NCBI RefSeq assembly: GCF_013200955.2
Contig: NZ_CP053697.2
Span: 3,348,001-3,412,000 of the forward strand
From: Pseudomonas campi
GTDB taxonomy: Bacteria > Pseudomonadota > Gammaproteobacteria > Pseudomonadales > Pseudomonadaceae
Length of the DNA: 64,000 bases
Reading direction: 5' to 3'
Shown here: positions 28,252 through 37,181 of the stretch, one piece after another
How positions within the stretch are numbered: the first letter of the stretch is position 1
Layout of the letters: each line of letters begins with the position of its first letter
Position numbers and translations under genes: made by a program
The notes under the pieces: model-generated
The model's input: only the letters and a program-made list of their open reading frames with translations
The model's database searches: none
What the model was told of the DNA's origin: nothing

Positions 28252-29862
28252 TCACTTGATCCAGTGCTTGCCCCAATGGGTAATGTCATACGCCTGAGCG
28301 CTACGTTTCAGCCCCTGGCCCGCCGCCGCGGCCGCGATCTCTTCATCGATAACCTTGGTGGTGAGCGCCAGCCAACCGGTGACAAAGGCCATGGCATCAC
28401 CATTGACCTCCAGGGCACGCAGGTCGATGTTGTTCGTATCATCGCAGCCGGCGTGGTAGCAGGGGTCCAGGGCGACTCCGGCGGTGCCGCCGTAACGCGC
28501 GGCCTGCTCCTCGGTCTTCAGCTCCTCGGCCCCGGTGAACAGCCCGCCAAAGGCGATACCATCGGTGAAGAACTGGGCGTAGTCGGAGCGGAAAGTGATC
28601 TCGTCACCCTCGAACGGCAGACCGCGCAACCTGTAGTAATCCTCGAACAAACGCTCCACTGCCGCCGAACCGGGCGGACCTTGCAGGCCGAAGGCCGAGC
28701 CGTCGCCGTCATAGATGAAGTAGCCGAAGTTGGGCGAAGCGATCATGTCGAAGTTCAGGTAAGCCTTGATCTTCGCCTTCTGTTCGGCCGGCAACTCGGT
28801 GACGTAGTAGGTCGAGCCCACCAGCCCCGACTCCTCGGCGCCCCACCAGGCGAAACGCAGCTTGTTCAGCGGCTTGGCCTTGCGCATCTGCACCGCCAAC
28901 TCCAGCAGAGCGGCACTGCCCGAGCCGTTGTCGTTGATCCCCGCGCCCTCGAACACCGAATCCAGGTGGGCACCGGCCATCACCACGTTGTCCGGATTGC
29001 CACGGCGACTTTCGGCGATCAGGTTGTAGGTCTGGGTGCGCTCGCGCACCACATCGGTGAGCATGTGCACTTGCACGTCAGCGGTCTGCGCCAGGCTCAC
29101 CCCCAGGTCATAGGTAGTGAACAGCACGGGAATCCCACCGGCATAGGCGTCACCCAGGGTCGCATTGATCAGGCCCTTGCGCTCCTCGGTGTCACCCTGG
29201 TTGAAGATGATCACCCCGCTGGCTCCAGCCGCTGCGGCGTTCTCCGCCTTGATCTGGAAATTGCAGCTACCGCGCTGCAGCAAGGCGATGGCGCCCGCCG
29301 GGAAACCGGCGAAATCCTCGGCCTCGCAGCCGCTGCTGGAGAGGTTACCGGCGCCCAGGGCGATGTCCACCGCCGCCGCTGCCGCCGTCACATCACCGGC
29401 ATCGGTCTGCGACAGGTAGGTGAAGTCCACCTCCCACTCGAACTGCCCTGGCGTAGGCGCCACAGTTTCTAGCAGACCTGGCCCCTGGGGGTAGAAAGCG
29501 CTGAACGGAAACATCTGTCGAGTGACCGTGTAGCCGGCGCTTTCCAACGTCGACTGGATGTAATCCAGCGAGCGCTGATAGCCCGGCAACCCAGCCGCGC
29601 GATTGCCACCGTTGGCCAAGGCGATGTCGTTGAGCACCTGTAGATGAATGCTGGTTCTGTCAGCCTGCATACAACGAGGCAACAGCAGCGGCGACGCGTG
29701 CAAAACGCCGCCACGACACTCATGGGGGCCGATGCGCGTCGGGCTCCATAACGCCTCGAAAAACTGCGGGGAATGTTTGTCTTGAGCGGCAAGGCCAGGC
29801 AGGGCCAGGGTGGCCAACAGCGAGCCGAACATCAGACGGCGATTCATGATCGTGTTCTGCAT
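28252..29862 (-). CDS. Secreted M28 zinc aminopeptidase, PaAP-like
   Basis: 536 residues from ATG 29862 (GGAG 8 bases upstream). A signal peptide ends near residue 27. A protease-associated domain (about 165-260, with FPAGAIALLQRGSCNF) is inserted before the M28 catalytic part. Two-zinc ligands can be seen: His about 299 in GAHLDS, Asp about 311 in NDNGSGSAA, Glu-Glu in WGAEESG, Asp in NFDM and His in CYHAGC. It matches the P. aeruginosa secreted leucine aminopeptidase PaAP in length and along its whole sequence. It cleaves N-terminal residues from peptides outside the cell. A longer reading frame upstream is not translated by preference. Confidence 0.93.
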   Translation of the reverse strand: MQNTIMNRRLMFGSLLATLALPGLAAQDKHSPQFFEALWSPTRIGPHECRGGVLHASPLLLPRCMQADRTSIHLQVLNDIALANGGNRAAGLPGYQRSLDYIQSTLESAGYTVTRQMFPFSAFYPQGPGLLETVAPTPGQFEWEVDFTYLSQTDAGDVTAAAAAVDIALGAGNLSSSGCEAEDFAGFPAGAIALLQRGSCNFQIKAENAAAAGASGVIIFNQGDTEERKGLINATLGDAYAGGIPVLFTTYDLGVSLAQTADVQVHMLTDVVRERTQTYNLIAESRRGNPDNVVMAGAHLDSVFEGAGINDNGSGSAALLELAVQMRKAKPLNKLRFAWWGAEESGLVGSTYYVTELPAEQKAKIKAYLNFDMIASPNFGYFIYDGDGSAFGLQGPPGSAAVERLFEDYYRLRGLPFEGDEITFRSDYAQFFTDGIAFGGLFTGAEELKTEEQAARYGGTAGVALDPCYHAGCDDTNNIDLRALEVNGDAMAFVTGWLALTTKVIDEEIAAAAAGQGLKRSAQAYDITHWGKHWIK

Positions 29863-30204
29863 GTGTATTTCTCCAATCCGTATTTGGAGCTTTATGGGTG
29901 CGGCAGTGCTTGTGGAACCGCCACGGAACGTCCCTTTACTGCGTCGTGTGGACGCTACAGACGCTAGACCCTGATTGCCGAGCATGCGCGTCTTGTGACG
30001 GATTTTTTCTTGAAGATTGTGATAAATCACCGAAGATGCCCGATAAATGCCAGCAAATAGCCACCATCCAGCAGAGCTAATGCACGCGTCCGCAGCGCTG
30101 AAGATGGAGCTGACGGCGTTGTCAGGTAGACTTTGCCCCTCTCACAGCGCCCCCAGCGTGGCGCTGCACCACCGCCCCCAGCGAACCACCTGAAGACTGA
30201 AGCC
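29863..30204. other. 342-base divergent gap
   Basis: Between the divergent PaAP-like and yejK genes. It must hold both promoters. The stretch 29995-30040 is AT-rich by comparison. I could not identify a convincing sigma or quorum-sensing box; a TGTGA...TCAC pair near 30017 has the wrong spacing for a CRP/Vfr site. Confidence 0.5.
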
Positions 30205-31212
30205 ATGCCGATCCGCCACTGCATCGTCCACCTGATCGACAAGAAGCCCGACGGCACCCCCGCCGTGCTGCACGCCCGCGACAGCGAGCTGAGCAGCTCG
30301 CAGGCCATGGAAAACCTCCTGGCCGATCTCAACGAGAGCTACAACGCCAAGCAGGGCAAGGCCTGGGGGCTGTTCCACGAGGAATCCGGCGCCTACCCGT
30401 TCAGCGGCTGGCTCAAGCAGTACCTGGATGGCGAGAAGGACTTCACCGCCTTCAGCCGCCAGGCGGTGGAACAGCTGCAGAAGCTGATGGAAGAGTCCAA
30501 CCTGGCCACCGGCGGCCATGTGCTGCTGGCCCACTACCAGCAAGGCATGACCGACTACCTGGCGATCGCCCTGCTGCATCACAGCGAAGGCGTGACCGTG
30601 ACCGAGGCGCTGGACGTGGCCCCGGCCAAGCACCTCGACCTCGGCCAGCTGCACCTGGCGGCGCGCATCAACATCAGCGAGTGGCAGAACAACAAGCAGT
30701 CCAAGCAGTACATCTCGTTCATTCGCGGCAAGAACGGCAAGAAGGTCTCGGACTACTTCCGCGATTTCATCGGCTGCCAGGAAGGCGTCGATGCGCCGAG
30801 CGAGACCCGCACCCTGCTCAAGGCCTTCAGCGACTTCGTCGAGAGCGAAGACCTGCCGGAAGAACAGGCCCGCGCCAAGACCGACACTCTGGTCGACTAC
30901 GCCAGCAGCCAGGCCAAGATCGGCGAGCCGATGACCCTGGAAGACCTCTCCGGGCTGATCGACGAAGACCGCCCGCGCGCCTTCTACGAGCACATCCGCA
31001 ACAAGGATTACGGCCTGGCCCCGGAATTTCCGGCGGACAAGCGCACCCTCAACCAGTTCCGCCGCTTCACCGGGCGCGCCGAGGGCCTGTCGATCAGCTT
31101 CGAGTCGCACCTGCTGGGCTCGGCCATCGAATACGACGAGGCGCGCGACATGCTGATCATCCGCCAGCTGCCGACCCAGCTGAAGGATCAGCTCAAGCGC
31201 CGCAAGGACTGA
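30205..31212 (+). CDS. yejK: Nucleoid-associated protein YejK (NdpA)
   Basis: 335 residues, the usual length. The N-terminal [11 protein letters not shown] and the SWGLF-like ([11 protein letters not shown]) segments, the central [20 protein letters not shown], and [16 protein letters not shown] are characteristic. Known as a 37-kDa nucleoid-associated protein; its precise function is unclear. ATG 30205 fits the family; upstream in-frame codons to 30133 are not supported. The following PPK2 gene begins 7 bases after the stop. Confidence 0.94.
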   Translation: MPIRHCIVHLIDKKPDGTPAVLHARDSELSSSQAMENLLADLNESYNAKQGKAWGLFHEESGAYPFSGWLKQYLDGEKDFTAFSRQAVEQLQKLMEESNLATGGHVLLAHYQQGMTDYLAIALLHHSEGVTVTEALDVAPAKHLDLGQLHLAARINISEWQNNKQSKQYISFIRGKNGKKVSDYFRDFIGCQEGVDAPSETRTLLKAFSDFVESEDLPEEQARAKTDTLVDYASSQAKIGEPMTLEDLSGLIDEDRPRAFYEHIRNKDYGLAPEFPADKRTLNQFRRFTGRAEGLSISFESHLLGSAIEYDEARDMLIIRQLPTQLKDQLKRRKD

Positions 31213-31219
31213 ACCCGTC

Positions 31220-32029
31220 ATGCGCCTGGCGGATGCCATCCTCGACGCCTGTCTGTGCAATGTGCAGGCACCGCTGGGGCAGGACCCGGCGCGCGACTTC
31301 GGCCTGAGCAAAGACGCCGCCCAACAGGCCATGGCCGCCCTCAAGCCCTGGCTCAACGAACAGCAACGCATGCTCTGGGCCAACCGCCGCGAGGCCCTGC
31401 TGCTGGTGCTGCAAGGCCCCGACTGCGCAGGCAAGGACGGGGTAATCCGCAAGGTCATCAGCGCCTTCGACCCGCAAGGCATCAGCCTGCATGGCTTTCA
31501 CCAGCCGGATGAGCAGGAGCGGCGCCAGCACTTCCTGCAGCGCTACCGCCAGCGCCTGCCGCAAGCGGGACTGCTCGGCGTATTCAACCGCAGCCACTAT
31601 GAAGCGCTGATCTGTGATCCGCTGGATGGCCTGTGTGGCGAGGCTGAAGTGCCGCAACGCCTGCAGGAGTTGCTGGCATTCGAGCGCGAATGGCCAGCAC
31701 TGCGACTGCACCCGCTGAAGTGCTACCTGCAGATATCCCGCGAGGAACAGAAACGTCGCCTGCTCAGCCGCCTGGAGCGTCCGGAAAAGCGCTGGAAACT
31801 GCACAGCAGCGATCTGCAGGCCTACCGCGAATACGCCCTGCGCCAGCAGCGCTGGAGTGATCTGCTGGCGGCCAGCCATACGCCGGAGGCGCCCTGGTAT
31901 GTGCTGCCCGCCGACCACCGCTGGTTGCGCGACTGGCTGGTAGCCAGCCTGCTGGCACGCGAGCTGGAACGCCGGCACCTGACCTGGCCAGACAGCCCGC
32001 CACCATTCAGCGCCGCCGATCTCATGTAG
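31220..32029 (+). CDS. Polyphosphate kinase 2 family protein
   Basis: 269 residues. Walker A as GPDCAGKDGVIRKV (about 64-77), a Walker-B-like FNRSHYE (about 128-134; most PPK2 have FDRSWY), and the lid region with KRWKLHSSDLQA. By family knowledge it transfers phosphate between polyphosphate and nucleoside mono- or diphosphates; the Asn in place of the usual Walker B Asp is worth noting. The TAG stop is the first triplet of a REP palindrome. Confidence 0.86.
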   Translation: MRLADAILDACLCNVQAPLGQDPARDFGLSKDAAQQAMAALKPWLNEQQRMLWANRREALLLVLQGPDCAGKDGVIRKVISAFDPQGISLHGFHQPDEQERRQHFLQRYRQRLPQAGLLGVFNRSHYEALICDPLDGLCGEAEVPQRLQELLAFEREWPALRLHPLKCYLQISREEQKRRLLSRLERPEKRWKLHSSDLQAYREYALRQQRWSDLLAASHTPEAPWYVLPADHRWLRDWLVASLLARELERRHLTWPDSPPPFSAADLM

Positions 32030-32087
32030 CCCGGATGCAATCCGGGATTCTGGCGTGCGATCTTTCCCGGATTTCATCCGGGCTACG
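32027..32087. repeat. REP-like palindrome, TAGCCCGGATGCAATCCGGG family, copy 3
   Basis: Same left arm as the copies at 3903 and 16246; right arm has one change (TTTCATCC). Supplies the stop codon of the PPK2 gene. Confidence 0.85.
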
Positions 32088-32098
32088 CCAGCGGTGGA

Positions 32099-32130
32099 GG
32101 GCGGATGAAACCCGCGGGTTTCACCCGCCC
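32099..32130. terminator. Strong hairpin between convergent genes
   Basis: GGGCGGATGAAACCC with near-perfect complement around CG; one A/C mismatch. No long T-tract, so it may be a repeat rather than a true terminator. Lies between PPK2 and GST genes. Confidence 0.5.
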
Positions 32131-32137
32131 TACACAG

Positions 32138-33073
32138 TCAGATGGCTTCTATACGAAAACCCAGACGCGGGAAGTGGACATGCACCACCCCGGCACGTTC
32201 GTCTTCGCGGCGCAGGATCAGTTCCTCGACACCGGCGAACAGCAGCTCACCCTCGACCGGGTCGACCCCGTAATCGGTGGCGGCGATCTTCACCCGCTGC
32301 CCGGCCTGCAGGCCATTGGGCTCGATGAAGGGTTCGTCCGGCAAAGCCGCCGGTGTCGCCGCACGGGCGATCTCGATGGCTTCTTCTGCGCTCAAGGCGC
32401 TGGACGCGCCGTGGCCAAAACCCAGCACGCGGCCGAGCCAGGCGCTGACATTCGGGTAAGCCTCAACCAGTGGCGCGGTTACCGGAGTGGCCTTGAGGAA
32501 CCACAGGCAGTGGGCCAGGGAGAAGTCGGCAATCGACGGCTCGCCGAACAGGAAGTCGCCCTCCTCGCGCCCCAGTTGCTGCTCGACGCGGGCCATGATG
32601 CCCGGCCAGTTGTGCTTGGCGACTTCCGCCGGCAGACGGGTCGCACTACCGCCGCTGAACAGCCCGGCGCGGTCGGCGATAAAGGCCTTGATCGCTTCCG
32701 GCGGCAGCTTGGCGAAACGCACGGCTACCGACTCCGGTTGAAACACCAGGCTCACCGCATGCTGGAACACCACCGAATCGACCCACTGGGCGAAGCTGGC
32801 GGCAACGAACTCCTGGCCTTCCGGAAACAATGCCGGGGTGGCCTTCTCGGCTTCCAGGCGACGGGCGATCAACGCGGTGTCGCAGTAGATGTCGGCGCCG
32901 ACCTGCAGCACCGGGGTCTTGCGGTAACCGCCAGTCAGGGCCAGCAAATCGGGCTTGGGCATCACCGCGGGAATCATTACCGAGCGCCAGGACAGTTGCT
33001 TGAAGCCCAGCAACAGGCGGCTCTTTTCGGCGAATGGCGAGGTGGGGTAATGGTGCAGGATCAACTCGTGCAT
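32138..33073 (-). CDS. Glutathione S-transferase family protein with C-terminal extension
   Basis: 311 residues. N-terminal thioredoxin-like GST fold (LILHHYPTSPFAEKSRLLLG, GGYRKTPVLQVGADIYCDT, which includes the cis-Pro), then the helical domain to about 210 (GEPSIADFSLAH). A further ~80-residue C-terminal part (from about 230) is rich in beta-type sequence and is not standard GST. Such proteins occur across Pseudomonas; the substrate is unknown. Confidence 0.85.
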   Translation of the reverse strand: MHELILHHYPTSPFAEKSRLLLGFKQLSWRSVMIPAVMPKPDLLALTGGYRKTPVLQVGADIYCDTALIARRLEAEKATPALFPEGQEFVAASFAQWVDSVVFQHAVSLVFQPESVAVRFAKLPPEAIKAFIADRAGLFSGGSATRLPAEVAKHNWPGIMARVEQQLGREEGDFLFGEPSIADFSLAHCLWFLKATPVTAPLVEAYPNVSAWLGRVLGFGHGASSALSAEEAIEIARAATPAALPDEPFIEPNGLQAGQRVKIAATDYGVDPVEGELLFAGVEELILRREDERAGVVHVHFPRLGFRIEAI

Positions 33074-33151
33074 GACGGGCTCCGCGTCGGTGGCAGTGAA
33101 GGGCCAGCTTAACCCCCTCGCGGCCGGCGGCCTACCCGCCGGGACTGATAG

Positions 33152-33445
33152 TCAGCTATCAGTTTTTTCCATAGTAGCCGTCAGCACCAGGCGCTCCTTG
33201 GCGACCTTGGCCAGGCTCTTGATCGCCCTTTCGCGGCGCAGGGCCGCCCCCTTGTCCGCACAGGCTTCCACATAGACCAGCGCCTGCGCCGGACTGGAGT
33301 GGAAGAAGCGCGCGCCCTTGCCACTGCAGTGCTGGGTGAAGCGCCGTGGCGGGTCGTCGCTGATGCCGCAGTACAGCGCACCGTTTTCCGCGCGCACCAG
33401 ATAAACCGACCAGGTCTTGCCTGGCTCGGTCGGGATATCACTCAT
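33152..33445 (-). CDS. GIY-YIG nuclease-superfamily protein (UPF0213-like)
   Basis: 97 residues of a single GIY-YIG domain: [20 protein letters not shown] has the motif as VYL...LYCGI, followed by DPPRRFTQH, with a Glu in the ERAIKSL helix. Small stand-alone members (YhbQ-like) occur widely; a role in DNA repair is suspected but not shown here. Upstream lies structured repeat A. Confidence 0.88.
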   Translation of the reverse strand: MSDIPTEPGKTWSVYLVRAENGALYCGISDDPPRRFTQHCSGKGARFFHSSPAQALVYVEACADKGAALRRERAIKSLAKVAKERLVLTATMEKTDS

Positions 33446-33483
33446 AGCTGCCCTCTCGTTAGCGCGGGCAGCTTACGCCACTC

Positions 33484-33625
33484 AGAACCTGTTCACGATC
33501 TTTTGGACTAGAGCCAGACAAGGCAAAAACAGGCGAGGAAGCGGAGTTTACGAGCTGTAAATGAGCATTCCGAGCCTGTTTTTAACGCGGTATGGCCGAC
33601 GGACAAGAGATCGTGAACAGGTTCT
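33484..33625 (+). repeat. Structured inverted repeat, copy A
   Basis: Outer perfect 18-base inverted arms (33484-33501 and 33608-33625, AGAACCTGTTCACGATCT and complement) enclose an inner stem (AAAAACAGGC 33525-33534 with GCCTGTTTTT 33574-33583). Inside this are GA/GA, GGAA/TTCC, the loop words GCGGAG/TGAGCA, and TTTAC(33547)-GAGCT-GTAAA(33557). Diverged copies lie at 45036-45204 and 47139-47255. The right end touches the stop codon of the NTF2-like gene. Family not recognised. Confidence 0.8.
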
Positions 33626-34095
33626 CAGCGGGACGCCTGCCAGGCGCGAAGCCCGGCCATGGCCTGCTTGCGGATCGCGCCTTGCACCAGCGGCGTCCAG
33701 CCCAGCAGCAAGCCCTTGGTGCCGAGCGCCTGGCGGGCCCAGCGCCACAGGTCGAAGCTGTCGCGGTGTTCGACGATCTTGCCGTCTGCGAAGCGGAAGT
33801 TGGCTTGGATATGGTTGACCACGGTATTGCCGGTCTTGCTGAACAGGTAGGTCGCCACCCAGCGCGCACTGCCCTGCTGGTCATCGGCCTGCACGCTGTC
33901 GAAGGTCAGAGAGAAGTTCTGCGCCCGCGCCGTCAGCATGCGCCACATGTCGCCGGCATCGCGACCGCGCAGGTCGCTGAAGGCCGGGTCGCTGAACTGC
34001 ACGTCCTCGGCATAGCAGGCAGCCATGGTCTCGGCGTCCAGCTGCTGGAAGGCCTGGTAGAAACGGCTGATCAGTTCGGCATTGGGGTGGGCCAT
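33625..34095 (-). CDS. NTF2-like (SnoaL-type) protein
   Basis: 156 residues from ATG 34095. The cone-shaped NTF2 fold is suggested by NAELISRFYQAFQQLDAETM, CYAEDVQFSDPAF and RDSFDLWRW. Function unknown; members can be enzymes or ligand binders. The TGA stop lies at the right-hand edge of structured repeat A, so the native C-terminus may have been altered when the repeat arrived. Divergent from the AraC-type regulator. Confidence 0.84.
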   Translation of the reverse strand: MAHPNAELISRFYQAFQQLDAETMAACYAEDVQFSDPAFSDLRGRDAGDMWRMLTARAQNFSLTFDSVQADDQQGSARWVATYLFSKTGNTVVNHIQANFRFADGKIVEHRDSFDLWRWARQALGTKGLLLGWTPLVQGAIRKQAMAGLRAWQASR

Positions 34096-34217
34096 GGGTG
34101 CTGCTCCGTGATGTGGACTGCACAGAGTATTGCCGCTGATCCGGCAAACGGCGATTGGCGACAACGCCAACTTTGTGTCAATAATCGCCAAACCTTCCTA
34201 GATCGACCTGCCCCCCC

Positions 34218-35180
34218 ATGATCCGCATCGCTCTTTATGTCTGCCCGCAAACCGTGCTGTCCAGCCTGAGCATGGCCGACGACGCCTTTCGCCTGGCCAA
34301 CCAGTTGGCCGGGGAGCGCCTGTTCGAGGTGAGTCGGCTCAGCGCGGACGGCCTGCCGGTCGATATCGGCTTCGCCCAACTGCGAGTGGAAGGCGACTTG
34401 CGCCTGGCCGACGGTGCCGACCTGCTGCTGATCCCCGCCACCGGCAGCGCCATCGAGCGCACCTTGAAGGGCAACCCCGAGCTGCTCGCCTGGCTGGCCA
34501 CGCGCCCGGCTAGCCAGCAGCTGGCCAGTCTGTGCAGCAGCGCCTGCCTGCTGGCTGCATCCGGGGTGCTCGACGGCCGCCGCGCCACCACCCACTGGTC
34601 ACTGGCCGGCGGCTTTCGCCAGCGCTTCCCGCGGGTCAACCTGCAGGTCGACGAACTGTTCACCGAGGATAGCAACCGCTTCTGTTCCGGCGGCGCGCAG
34701 GCCGGGCTGGACCTGTGCCTGCACCTGATCGCCTGGCATGGCGGCGACTGGCTGGCCGAGCGGGTGGCCGGCGCGCTGGTGTTCGAGCGTGGCCGCGGGC
34801 GGCAGTCGCGCTTTGCCCCGCTGCTGCCGGAGCCGCTACTCGAGGACGGGCTGATCGCCCCGCTGCTGCGTTGGCTGCAGCAGCACCACGCACAAGCCAT
34901 CGACCTGCAGCGCCTGGCGCAACAGGCCAACTGTTCGACCCGCACCCTGCTGCGCCGCTTCAAGGCCGCCACCGGGCTGACGCCCAACGACTACCTGCAG
35001 CGCCTGCGCATCAGCGCCGCACAGAGCGCCCTGCGCAAACCGGGACGCTCGCTGGAACAGGTCGCCGCCCAGGTCGGCTATGCCGATCGCGCCACCTTCG
35101 CCAAGCTGTTCAAGCAGCTCTGTGGCGAGACGCCGGGGGCCTTTCGCAAGCGCCTGCAGCAGACCGCAACACCTGCGTAG
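34218..35180 (+). CDS. GlxA-type AraC-family regulator with DJ-1/PfpI-like domain
   Basis: 320 residues. N-terminal DJ-1/PfpI-like amidotransferase fold (about 1-175, with SLCSSACLLAASGVL around the nucleophile-elbow position), then the AraC DNA-binding domain (about 215-312; LAQQANCSTRTLLRRFKAAT, VAAQVGYADRATFAKLFKQ). Family members control amine and amino-acid catabolism. It is divergent from the NTF2-like gene, which may be its target. Its TAG stop lies within a REP palindrome. Confidence 0.9.
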   Translation: MIRIALYVCPQTVLSSLSMADDAFRLANQLAGERLFEVSRLSADGLPVDIGFAQLRVEGDLRLADGADLLLIPATGSAIERTLKGNPELLAWLATRPASQQLASLCSSACLLAASGVLDGRRATTHWSLAGGFRQRFPRVNLQVDELFTEDSNRFCSGGAQAGLDLCLHLIAWHGGDWLAERVAGALVFERGRGRQSRFAPLLPEPLLEDGLIAPLLRWLQQHHAQAIDLQRLAQQANCSTRTLLRRFKAATGLTPNDYLQRLRISAAQSALRKPGRSLEQVAAQVGYADRATFAKLFKQLCGETPGAFRKRLQQTATPA

Positions 35181-35242
35181 GAGCGAGCTCTGCTCGCGAA
35201 GCTTTTGTGTTGCCGGGTTCGCGAGCAGAGCTCGCTCCTACA
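35176..35242. repeat. REP-like palindrome, GTAGGAGCGAGC family, copy 2
   Basis: Arms identical to those at 2722-2790, with a different spacer. Supplies the stop codon of the AraC-type gene. Confidence 0.87.
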
Positions 35243-35261
35243 ACAAGCGCACCGCCCACAA

Positions 35262-35287
35262 AAAAGGGAGCCCGTAGGCTCCCTTTT
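35262..35287. terminator. Bidirectional rho-independent terminator
   Basis: AAAAGGGAGCC with its complement around CGTA, A-tract and T-tract on the two sides. Between the convergent AraC-type and aapP genes. Confidence 0.92.
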
Positions 35288-35303
35288 CGTCTTGCCGTGA
35301 AAC

Positions 35304-36065
<762 letters not shown>

Positions 36066-36074
36066 GATTCACTC

Positions 36075-37172
36075 CTAACGCTTGTGGCCGGTGTCCAACT
36101 TTCGCTCCAAATGCATGGAGTAGCGGGACATGCCGAAACAGAAAATCCAGAACACCAGGGCGGCGAAGACATAGCCTTCGGTGGCCATACCCAGCCAGAC
36201 CGGGTCGGTGGTGGCTTGCTTGATGCTGTTGAGCAGGTCGAACAGGCCGATGATGATCACCAGGCTAGTGTCCTTGAACAGCGCAATGAAGGTGTTGACG
36301 ATGCCGGGAATCACCAGCTTCAGGGCTTGCGGCAGGATCACCAGGCCCATCATCCGCCAGTAGCCCAGGCCCATGGCCGCCGCCGCTTCGTACTGGCCCT
36401 TGGGAATGGCCTGCAGGCCACCACGCACCACCTCGGCGATATAGGCCGACTGGAACAGGATCACGCCGATCAGCGCGCGCATCAGCTTGTCGAAATGCAT
36501 GCCTTCGGGGAGGAACAGCGGCAGCATGACCGAGGACATGAACAGCACGGTGATTAGCGGCACACCACGCCAGAACTCGATGAAAGTCACGCAGATCACG
36601 CGGATCGCCGGCATCTCCGAACGCCGCCCGAGGGCCAGCAGGATGCCCAACGGCAGCGCACCGGTAATCCCGACGGCAGCGATCACCAGGGTCAGCAGCA
36701 GGCCGCCCCACTGGCTGGTTTCCACTTCGCTGAGACCGAAGAAGCCGCCGTGCAGCAGCCAGAAGGCCAGCAGCGGGTAGACCAGCAGGAAGGCCAGGCC
36801 GTAGATGGCCTTGCGCGGCATCATCGGCACGAACAGCGGTGCCGCGCCAATCACCGCCAGCCACAGGGTCAGGTCAACGCGCCAGCGCAGTTCTTCCGGG
36901 TAGAAACCGTACATGAACTGGCTGAAACGCTCCTTGATGAACACCCAGCAGGCGCCCTCGCCGGTACAGTCGAAACGCGTGGAGCCATTCCAGTCAGCCT
37001 CGATGAAGGCCCACTGCACGAGCGGCGGAACGATCAGCCAGACCAGGTAGGCGGCCAGTAGGGTCAGCAGGGTGTTGAACCAGTTGGAGAACAGGTTGCT
37101 GCGCAACCAGCCGAGCACGCCCACGCTCATCGGGGGCGGCGGTAGATCGGGTTTGAACGTATGGGTCTGCAT
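36075..37172 (-). CDS. aapM: General L-amino-acid ABC transporter, permease AapM
   Basis: 365 residues with about eight membrane helices. The C-terminal HisM-type permease domain shows the EAA loop (EAAAAMGLGYWRMMGLVILPQA). The long N-terminal part with two helices and a periplasmic loop containing two Cys (FDCTGEGACWVF) is usual for AapM. Pairs with AapQ. A TAAGGAG site precedes its start. Confidence 0.95.
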   Translation of the reverse strand: MQTHTFKPDLPPPPMSVGVLGWLRSNLFSNWFNTLLTLLAAYLVWLIVPPLVQWAFIEADWNGSTRFDCTGEGACWVFIKERFSQFMYGFYPEELRWRVDLTLWLAVIGAAPLFVPMMPRKAIYGLAFLLVYPLLAFWLLHGGFFGLSEVETSQWGGLLLTLVIAAVGITGALPLGILLALGRRSEMPAIRVICVTFIEFWRGVPLITVLFMSSVMLPLFLPEGMHFDKLMRALIGVILFQSAYIAEVVRGGLQAIPKGQYEAAAAMGLGYWRMMGLVILPQALKLVIPGIVNTFIALFKDTSLVIIIGLFDLLNSIKQATTDPVWLGMATEGYVFAALVFWIFCFGMSRYSMHLERKLDTGHKR

Positions 37173-37181
37173 GGCTGCTCC

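Noticed and set aside
29995-30040. CRP/Vfr or Anr box before the PaAP-like gene
   Set aside because: TGTGA and TCAC occur but with 4 instead of 6 bases between them; no TTGAT-N4-ATCAA.
33152-33445. GIY-YIG protein as a homing endonuclease tied to repeat A
   Set aside because: It is a small stand-alone UPF0213-type member that occurs widely without such repeats, and copies B and C have no such neighbour.
33484-33625. Integron attC site
   Set aside because: The folded repeat invites the idea, but RYYYAAC/GTTRRRY core boxes are not at the expected places and no integrase or cassette array is nearby.
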